Of a DNA stretch of 19,339 nt, positions 14,530-19,339 are shown piece by piece. The stretch's first letter is position 1; the number at the start of each line of letters is the position of its first letter. Origin of the DNA: Flavobacteriaceae bacterium (lineage in GTDB: Bacteria; Bacteroidota; Bacteroidia; Flavobacteriales; Flavobacteriaceae); the NCBI GenBank assembly GCA_030618945.1, contig JAUXCI010000014.1, positions 1-19,339 on the forward strand. The letters are read 5' to 3'. The translations under genes were made by a program, and so were the position numbers. Below the pieces are notes generated by a model. That model did not search any database. It saw only the letters and a program-made list of their open reading frames with translations, and had not been told where the DNA came from.

Positions 14530-14757
14530 TCAATCTTCTACATACCTTTCCATCTCTCTGTCGTAAAACTCACTAGATTCTTCAATAAGCCTGGCTATTT
14601 CAACGGCAATTTCGGTTTCATCCCCTCTTAGTTCATCAAACCATTCTATATCATCATTCAATAAATTAATAATAAAGTGCGGATACTCGGTGTGAATTAT
14701 ATAAATATCATCCGGATGATCTGTATTGTCTCCCAATAAAAACTTTGGTATTTCCAT
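14530..14757 (-). CDS. Small conserved hypothetical protein
   Basis: The 75-residue soluble acidic protein starts MEIPKFLLGDNTDHPDD, with no signal peptide or membrane helix. The N-terminal half holds IYIIHTEYPHFIINL, likely a beta hairpin; the C-terminal half is a charged helix (EIAVEIARLIEESSEFYDREMERY). Similar small proteins of this pattern are known to me from flavobacterial genomes, without an assigned function. The frame is open up to 14850, but those extra codons are out of frame with, and antiparallel to nothing but, the cupin remnant on the same strand, so ATG at 14757 is preferred. It lies 16 bases after the cupin stop codon and converges with mutS2 with eight bases between stops. 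Confidence 0.65.
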   Translation of the reverse strand: MEIPKFLLGDNTDHPDDIYIIHTEYPHFIINLLNDDIEWFDELRGDETEIAVEIARLIEESSEFYDREMERYVED

Positions 14758-14773
14758 ATAATTTTTTTTATAC

Positions 14774-14965
14774 TTATTCTCCTCCCTTTGGGCCGTAAAA
14801 AAATACCCAAGTAGAAAAATCAGTTGTAAAATTAGTAAAACGATGCTCAATTCCAGCCGGAACGAACAAAAAATCTCCAGCTTTAAAATTTACTTCCTTC
14901 TCATTATTCAAAAACCTTCCTTTTCCCGAGATAATTACATCCCTTTCATGAGGTGTTTGAAGATG
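14774..14965 (-). pseudogene. Remnant of a cupin-domain gene (3' part)
   Basis: The minus strand holds a 63-codon frame without any ATG, bounded upstream by an in-frame TAA at 14966-14968. It translates to a clear cupin C-terminal half: LQTPHERD, then VIISGKGRF, then FKAGDFLFVPAGIEHRF, then STWVFFYGPKGGE and a TAA stop. The two cupin motifs are recognisable, including PHERD and PAGIEHRF. Relatives have about three further residues (E-I/V-Y type) between HERD and the next strand, so a short internal deletion is likely as well as loss of the N-terminal half. No cupin-like sequence is seen in any frame upstream, where the promoter of the acyl-CoA synthetase gene lies. A translated fragment from a non-ATG start cannot be excluded. 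Confidence 0.75.
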
Positions 14966-15045
14966 TTATATGCATGATCGAATATTTATTATTGATCTTT
15001 TAAAGTTAATCAAATTAGCAGAATCCTTAATTTGTCATAAAAATG

Positions 15046-15053
15046 TATTTTTG
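15046..15053 (+). promoter_or_regulatory. -7 box for the acyl-CoA synthetase gene
   Basis: TATTTTTG is an exact TAnnTTTG match 20 bases before the ATG at 15074. No TTG is seen at the proper -33 distance. Confidence 0.55.
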
Positions 15054-15073
15054 TAAAATAATATATTATTTAA

Positions 15074-17023
15074 ATGACTAAGAGAACCGTTTTCAAGATG
15101 TTGGATAAGGCATCAGTAGTATATGCCAGTGATCCTTACTTAAGTACAAAAGGTGACAAGGGCTGGGTAAGAACAAGTTTTTTAGAAGCCAAAAAAAAAG
15201 CCAGGCTTCTCGCTTCTGCTTTTCTTGAGCTAGGCCTGAAACCGGGGTACAAAGTGGCTATACTTTCAGAAGCCAAATCTGATTGGATTATTTCAGAATT
15301 CGCAGCACTTTATTCAGGTGGCATTTCGGTACCTCTGTCCATAAAACTCTTATCAGAAGAAGTGCCTTTCAGGGTTAATCATTCTGACAGTGAGTTATTT
15401 ATCATTTCTGAGAATACGCTTGAAAAAGTGATCAGTCAATGGGAAAAATATGAAAATCGCAACCTCCAACTCCTACTGCTCGATAAACCCTCTTCGAAGA
15501 TTACTAGCCAATGTACGGCGCATCAATTTGATGAAAGTAAGTTGCTTTTTGTCAGCGATCTTTATAAAATTGGAGAAGAGCAACTAGGCAAAAACACCGA
15601 AACACTTAACAAAATTGAAAACGAAACTGATGAAGATAATGTAGTGACCATATCATATACATCAGGAACAACGGGTAACCCCAAAGGGATTATGCTCACT
15701 CATTTGAATTACTATTCAAACAGTCATGCAGCTGTGGCGACTTTTCAAATCAAGGAAAAAATCTCTACTTTACTTATCCTGCCTACCGACCATTCCTTTG
15801 CTCATACAGTCGGGATTTATACTGCACTGGTCAAAGGACTTTCTCTTCATTTTGTTGACGCCAGAGGCGGCGGCTTAAATGCCTTAAAAAATATCCCCCA
15901 AAACCTCATTGAAGCCAAATCTAACTTTTTGTTGACAGTGCCTGCACTTACAAGTAATTTCATTCAAAAATTTAAAGAAGGAATTAAATCCAAAGGACCC
16001 TTTATCGAAGGAATATTTAACCGGGGAATAGAGGCTGCTATCAAACGAAACGGAGACGGTTTTAACAAACCTGGTTTAACAGTTCAGATAAGTACTTGGT
16101 TTAACCAATTCATGGCAGAAAAACTTATTTTTAAAAAACTACGCCTCGTATTTGGTTCCGAAATTGAATTTCTTGTTGGTGGTGGCGCTTTGCTTGACAT
16201 CAAGCAACAGCAATTTTATAAAGCCATTGGCATACCGATTTATCAAGGATATGGCTTAACGGAAGCCACCCCGATTATATCCACCAATACACCCTATCAT
16301 CATAAAATGGGAACTTCAGGTAGGGTTCTTGAAGGAATTCGCTGTAAAATCTGTGACGATGAAGGGCGAGAATTGGCTCAGGGTCAAAAAGGTGAAATCC
16401 TGATTCAGGGAGACAATGTGATGAAAGGCTATTATAAAAATGAGTCAGCCACAGCCGAGACACTTAAAAATGGATGGCTACATACTGGCGATCTGGGTTA
16501 TATGGATCAAGATGGGTTTTTAGTAGTAGTTGGAAGAGCCAAAGCACTGCTTATTTCTGAAGATGGTGAAAAATATTCTCCGGAAGAAATTGAAGAAGCT
16601 ATCATCAACAGTTCTGAATGTATTCAGCAAATCATGATTTATAATGATCACGAGAAATACACCAGCGCATTGATAAGCCTCAATAAAAAAGCTATTGAGG
16701 AATTGATTCAGAAAGAAGGAATTAGCAGTTATACCGAGCTCAATAAAAGTATTAAAGATCAAATATTATTATTTGCCAAACAAATTGAGTTCAAAGATAA
16801 ATTTCCAAGCAAGTGGATACCTTCTAATTTTCAAATCATTGCTGATGAGTTTTCTGAAGATAATAAAATGATCAATTCCACCTTAAAAATGGTACGGCAT
16901 AGAATTACTGAAACCTATAAATCAAGGCTTGACTTGATGTATGGGGATAAGGCACGGCAAAATGCATTAGACGAAAACATCAAAGTGCTTAGTACTTTAT
17001 TAAATGTTTCGCTCCAAAAATAA
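15074..17023 (+). CDS. Long-chain fatty acid-CoA ligase (AMP-forming)
   Basis: The 649-residue enzyme is of the ANL (adenylate-forming) superfamily. Motifs in order: the P-loop YTSGTTGNPKG (195-205), YGLTEATP (393-400), TGDLG (471-475), and the hinge segment GRAKALLISEDGEKYSPEEIE (about 487-507). The hinge segment with ALLISEDGEKYSPE differs from the KDxIxSGG form of FadD and resembles the long-chain synthetase group with a GE-x-x-P-E-x-IE pattern. A C-terminal Lys in STLKMVRHRI fits the catalytic lysine of adenylation. It activates fatty acids, probably for membrane lipid synthesis or for beta-oxidation, at the inner face of the membrane. Chain-length preference is not evident. The GNAT gene follows after 22 bases. 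Confidence 0.9.
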   Translation: MTKRTVFKMLDKASVVYASDPYLSTKGDKGWVRTSFLEAKKKARLLASAFLELGLKPGYKVAILSEAKSDWIISEFAALYSGGISVPLSIKLLSEEVPFRVNHSDSELFIISENTLEKVISQWEKYENRNLQLLLLDKPSSKITSQCTAHQFDESKLLFVSDLYKIGEEQLGKNTETLNKIENETDEDNVVTISYTSGTTGNPKGIMLTHLNYYSNSHAAVATFQIKEKISTLLILPTDHSFAHTVGIYTALVKGLSLHFVDARGGGLNALKNIPQNLIEAKSNFLLTVPALTSNFIQKFKEGIKSKGPFIEGIFNRGIEAAIKRNGDGFNKPGLTVQISTWFNQFMAEKLIFKKLRLVFGSEIEFLVGGGALLDIKQQQFYKAIGIPIYQGYGLTEATPIISTNTPYHHKMGTSGRVLEGIRCKICDDEGRELAQGQKGEILIQGDNVMKGYYKNESATAETLKNGWLHTGDLGYMDQDGFLVVVGRAKALLISEDGEKYSPEEIEEAIINSSECIQQIMIYNDHEKYTSALISLNKKAIEELIQKEGISSYTELNKSIKDQILLFAKQIEFKDKFPSKWIPSNFQIIADEFSEDNKMINSTLKMVRHRITETYKSRLDLMYGDKARQNALDENIKVLSTLLNVSLQK

Positions 17024-17045
17024 ATCTGTTTTAGACTGTAATTCA

Positions 17046-17480
17046 ATGGTGCACATTAAAAGAATTGATTTAGAAGATCCCTTATATCAACAAGAAAGAC
17101 TTCTCAGAAACAAAATTCTGTTAAGACCCATTGGTATACCAGATTTCGGTTGGGAAAAGAATGACGCTAAATCATGGCACTTTATCGCTGTTGATGAGCT
17201 TGACTTAATCGGTTGCGTGGTTTTAGTACCGTTAGATGAGCAAAATAAAAAGGCTCAGCTGATACAGATGGCTGTTGACGATGAATGGCAGGGACAAGGT
17301 TTAGGACGATTACTGGTTGATGCCCTCCTTGAATTTTCAAAAAAAATGAACTTTAGTGAAATTCAAGTTCATTCCCGGTCAGATATTACCTCCTTTTATA
17401 CCCATATGAAATTTGAAATTTATGGTGATGAATTTGAAGAAGTTGGCGTAAAACACCGGCACATGAGAATGTTACTTTAG
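17046..17480 (+). CDS. GNAT family N-acetyltransferase
   Basis: The 144-residue cytosolic protein has the GNAT fold. Motif A reads LIQMAVDDEWQGQGLGRLL, with the acetyl-CoA pyrophosphate loop QGQGLG at residues 82-87. The end (SFYTHMKFEIYGDEFEEVGVKHRHMRM) is the typical motif B region of the ElaA/YjcF-like branch, where the segment ExGxxHxxM closes the protein. The acceptor is unknown. The ATG at 17046 is preferred because MVHIKRI begins the conserved part; an upstream in-frame ATG at 17004 would overlap the end of the acyl-CoA synthetase gene. The 22-base gap suggests that the two genes share a transcript. Confidence 0.85.
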   Translation: MVHIKRIDLEDPLYQQERLLRNKILLRPIGIPDFGWEKNDAKSWHFIAVDELDLIGCVVLVPLDEQNKKAQLIQMAVDDEWQGQGLGRLLVDALLEFSKKMNFSEIQVHSRSDITSFYTHMKFEIYGDEFEEVGVKHRHMRMLL

Positions 17481-17545
17481 TCCTTGATTATCTCTGAACC
17501 ATTTTACCTTCAATAGGAATTATGATAGAATTTTAAAATTTGATT

Positions 17546-19228
17546 TTACAAGGCTACACTATTGGAATATGCATCGTCATGAACATTTGCTACTGCTCGT
17601 CCAGATGGATCGTTCATGTTTTTAAAACTCTCATCCCATTCTAAAGCTATTTTAGTGCTACAGGCTACTGATGCTTCCTGTGGTACACAAAGGGCAGCTG
17701 TATCGGATGGGAAATGCGATGCAAAAATACTTCTGTAATAAAATTCTTCTTTGGAAGTTGGCGTTTGAATCGGGAACTTATATTTTGCATTGGCCAGTTG
17801 TTCGTCAGTGACCTCTACTTCTACAACCTCTTTTAAGGTATCGATCCAACTATACCCTACTCCGTCTGAAAATTGTTCTTTTTGTCTCCAGGCAACGCTC
17901 TCTGGAAGGTATTTTTCAAATGCCTTTCTGATTACCCATTTTTCCATTCGTTCCCCGTTAATCAATTTATCTTCAGGGTTCAACCGCATAGCTACGTCTA
18001 TAAATTCCTTATCCAAGAATGGAACCCTACCTTCAATTCCCCAGGCAGCAAGCGATTTATTTGCTCTAAGGCAATCATACATGTGTAATTTTTCCAGTTT
18101 TCTAACTGTTTCTTTATGGAATTCTTCCGCATTAGGCGCCTTGTGAAAATACAAATACCCTCCTAATAATTCATCTGCTCCTTCTCCTGAAAGTACCATT
18201 TTAACACCCATAGACTTTATAACTCTAGCCATTAAGTACATAGGTGTAGAGGCTCTTATCGTCGTAATATCATACGTTTCAAGATTGTATATTACATCTT
18301 TAATGGCGTCCAATCCTTCCTGAATGGTAAACTTGATCTCATGGTGTACCGTTCCAATATGGTCTGCAACTAATTGTGCAGCAGCAAGATCCGGTGATCC
18401 TTCAAGGCCAACAGAAAAAGAGTGCAATCTGGGCCACCAGGCTTCTTGCGTATCTCCTGATTCTATACGTTTGTCTGCATATTTTTTGGCTACTGCCGAG
18501 GTTACAGATGAATCTAGTCCTCCCGACAATAATACACCATAAGGTACATCACTCATCAATTGCCTGTGAACGGCTGCCTCCAATGCATCATGCAATTCAT
18601 CAATACTCGTTTGATTGTCTTTTACTGCCTCATAATCCACCCAATCCCTTACGTACCAACGCGTTAATTCACCATCCCTACTTGATAAATAATGTCCGGG
18701 AGGAAACAGTTCTATTTTTGTACACACCCCTTCCAGTGCTTTCAATTCAGAAGCTACATAAAAGGTTCCGTTTGCATCCCATCCTATATACAATGGAATG
18801 ATTCCCATATGGTCTCTTGCAATAAAGTATTCATCTTTTTCAGCATCGTATAAAGCAAAACCAAATATCCCATTCATGTCGTCAATAAAACCAACACCTT
18901 TTTCCTTATAAAGTGCCAATATAACCTCACAGTCCGATTCAGTTTGAAAATTATAAGTTCCTTCAAACTGCTCACGCAATTCCCTATGGTTATAGATCTC
19001 GCCATTTGCGGCTAAAATCAGTTGCTTATCTTCACTAAATAATGGTTGTTTTCCTGAAGCCGGATCAACAATTGCCAATCGCTCATGAGCTAAGATTGCT
19101 TTGTCATTACTGTAAATCCCACTCCAATCCGGTCCGCGATGACGGATCCTCTTAGACATCTCCAACAATTGAGGTCTTAACACTTCTGCTTTTTCCTTCA
19201 AATCAAAGGCACATACAATTCCACACAT
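17546..19228 (-). CDS. asnB: Asparagine synthetase B, glutamine-hydrolysing
   Basis: The 560-residue cytosolic enzyme makes asparagine from aspartate, ATP and glutamine. The N-terminal Ntn glutaminase domain starts MCGIV with the nucleophile Cys2 exposed after Met removal. Arg50 (HERLAIVD), Asn75 (AANGEIYN) and Asp99 (ESDCEV) match the glutamine-binding residues Arg49, Asn74 and Asp98 of E. coli AsnB. The synthetase domain has the PP-loop SGGLDSS at 235-241 and GEGADELLGGY near 350. Length and motifs fit AsnB of the E. coli type. It converges with the GNAT gene and stands alone on its strand in this window; a near-consensus promoter lies just upstream. Confidence 0.96.
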   Translation of the reverse strand: MCGIVCAFDLKEKAEVLRPQLLEMSKRIRHRGPDWSGIYSNDKAILAHERLAIVDPASGKQPLFSEDKQLILAANGEIYNHRELREQFEGTYNFQTESDCEVILALYKEKGVGFIDDMNGIFGFALYDAEKDEYFIARDHMGIIPLYIGWDANGTFYVASELKALEGVCTKIELFPPGHYLSSRDGELTRWYVRDWVDYEAVKDNQTSIDELHDALEAAVHRQLMSDVPYGVLLSGGLDSSVTSAVAKKYADKRIESGDTQEAWWPRLHSFSVGLEGSPDLAAAQLVADHIGTVHHEIKFTIQEGLDAIKDVIYNLETYDITTIRASTPMYLMARVIKSMGVKMVLSGEGADELLGGYLYFHKAPNAEEFHKETVRKLEKLHMYDCLRANKSLAAWGIEGRVPFLDKEFIDVAMRLNPEDKLINGERMEKWVIRKAFEKYLPESVAWRQKEQFSDGVGYSWIDTLKEVVEVEVTDEQLANAKYKFPIQTPTSKEEFYYRSIFASHFPSDTAALCVPQEASVACSTKIALEWDESFKNMNDPSGRAVANVHDDAYSNSVAL

Positions 19229-19260
19229 CTTATTTTCTTATTTAAGTTTTAATTACGCTG

Positions 19261-19290
19261 CAAATATCAATTATTTATTTCAATGTGTAA
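19261..19290 (-). promoter_or_regulatory. Near-consensus promoter for asnB
   Basis: On the minus strand TTA (19288-19290), a 19-base spacer and GATATTTG (19261-19268) match TTG-N19-TAnnTTTG with one mismatch in each element. The leader to the ATG at 19228 would be about 25-30 bases. The bases after the box (CAGCG) are the same as those after the SRP RNA -7 box. Confidence 0.35.
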
Positions 19291-19339
19291 ACATATATTA
19301 TCTTATTAGTTATTATTTGTAATTTATAATGTATTTTTA

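Noticed and set aside
14758..14850. N-terminal extension of the 75-residue gene with a membrane-like segment (MSIVLLILQLIFLLGYFF)
   Set aside because: This stretch overlaps the cupin remnant in another frame of the same strand; the cupin frame explains the sequence and the hydrophobic reading is a shadow.
15074..17023. Abnormal hinge motif (GRAKALLISEDGEKYSPEEIE) as loss of function in the acyl-CoA synthetase
   Set aside because: This form is familiar from a group of bacterial long-chain synthetases, and all other motifs are intact.
17481..17545. AT-rich inverted repeat AATTTTAAAATT as a terminator between the GNAT and asnB genes
   Set aside because: The stem is short, made only of A and T, and has no clear loop or T-run on either side.
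1..19339. Mobile element, prophage, CRISPR array, tRNA or rRNA
   Set aside because: No transposase, integrase, regular repeat array, cloverleaf or rRNA sequence was seen on either strand, and gene content is of the conserved chromosomal type.

Overview
This window looks like chromosomal DNA from a member of the Bacteroidetes, most likely the Flavobacteriia. The supporting signs are low G+C content, weak Shine-Dalgarno signals, many upstream boxes of the Bacteroidetes -7 type (TAnnTTTG), a DUF4199 membrane protein, and a lipoprotein with an acidic SDD stretch just after the lipobox cysteine. No tRNA, rRNA, insertion sequence, phage gene, CRISPR array or long repeat was found. The genes read as conserved housekeeping and envelope genes rather than an island.

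Layout. 1-1290 (minus): the start of a surface-type lipoprotein esterase, cut by the window edge, and downstream of a terminator the transaldolase gene tal. 1494-2899 (plus): an AhpD/carboxymuconolactone-decarboxylase-fold peroxidase-related protein, a terminator-like hairpin, then a nitroreductase-fold protein that matches iodotyrosine deiodinase. 2906-3896 (minus): a short-chain dehydrogenase and the small SRP RNA, the latter with a textbook Bacteroidetes promoter. 4020-11516 (plus): DUF4199 protein, polyprenol-type glycosyltransferase, phosphohexomutase, MsbA-like ABC exporter, NfsB-like nitroreductase and the dipeptidase PepD. 11550-12215 (minus): uracil-DNA glycosylase. 12257-14521 (plus): a MutS2-like ATPase without a Smr domain. 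14530-14965 (minus): a small conserved hypothetical gene and, upstream of it, the decayed 3' part of a cupin gene. 15074-17480 (plus): a long-chain acyl-CoA synthetase and a GNAT acetyltransferase. 17546-19228 (minus): asparagine synthetase B.

How the genes fit together. The glycosyltransferase, phosphohexomutase and MsbA-type exporter could all serve envelope glycan or lipid assembly, although each appears to be an ordinary member of its family. ung and mutS2 are divergent DNA-maintenance genes whose predicted promoters overlap face to face on a 14-bp palindrome. The parts most worth a second look are the iodotyrosine-deiodinase-like gene with all three lid residues present, the cupin remnant at 14774-14965, and the ung/mutS2 control region, where a six-codon open frame ends on the TTG start of mutS2. 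I found no clear multi-gene system of an undescribed kind.
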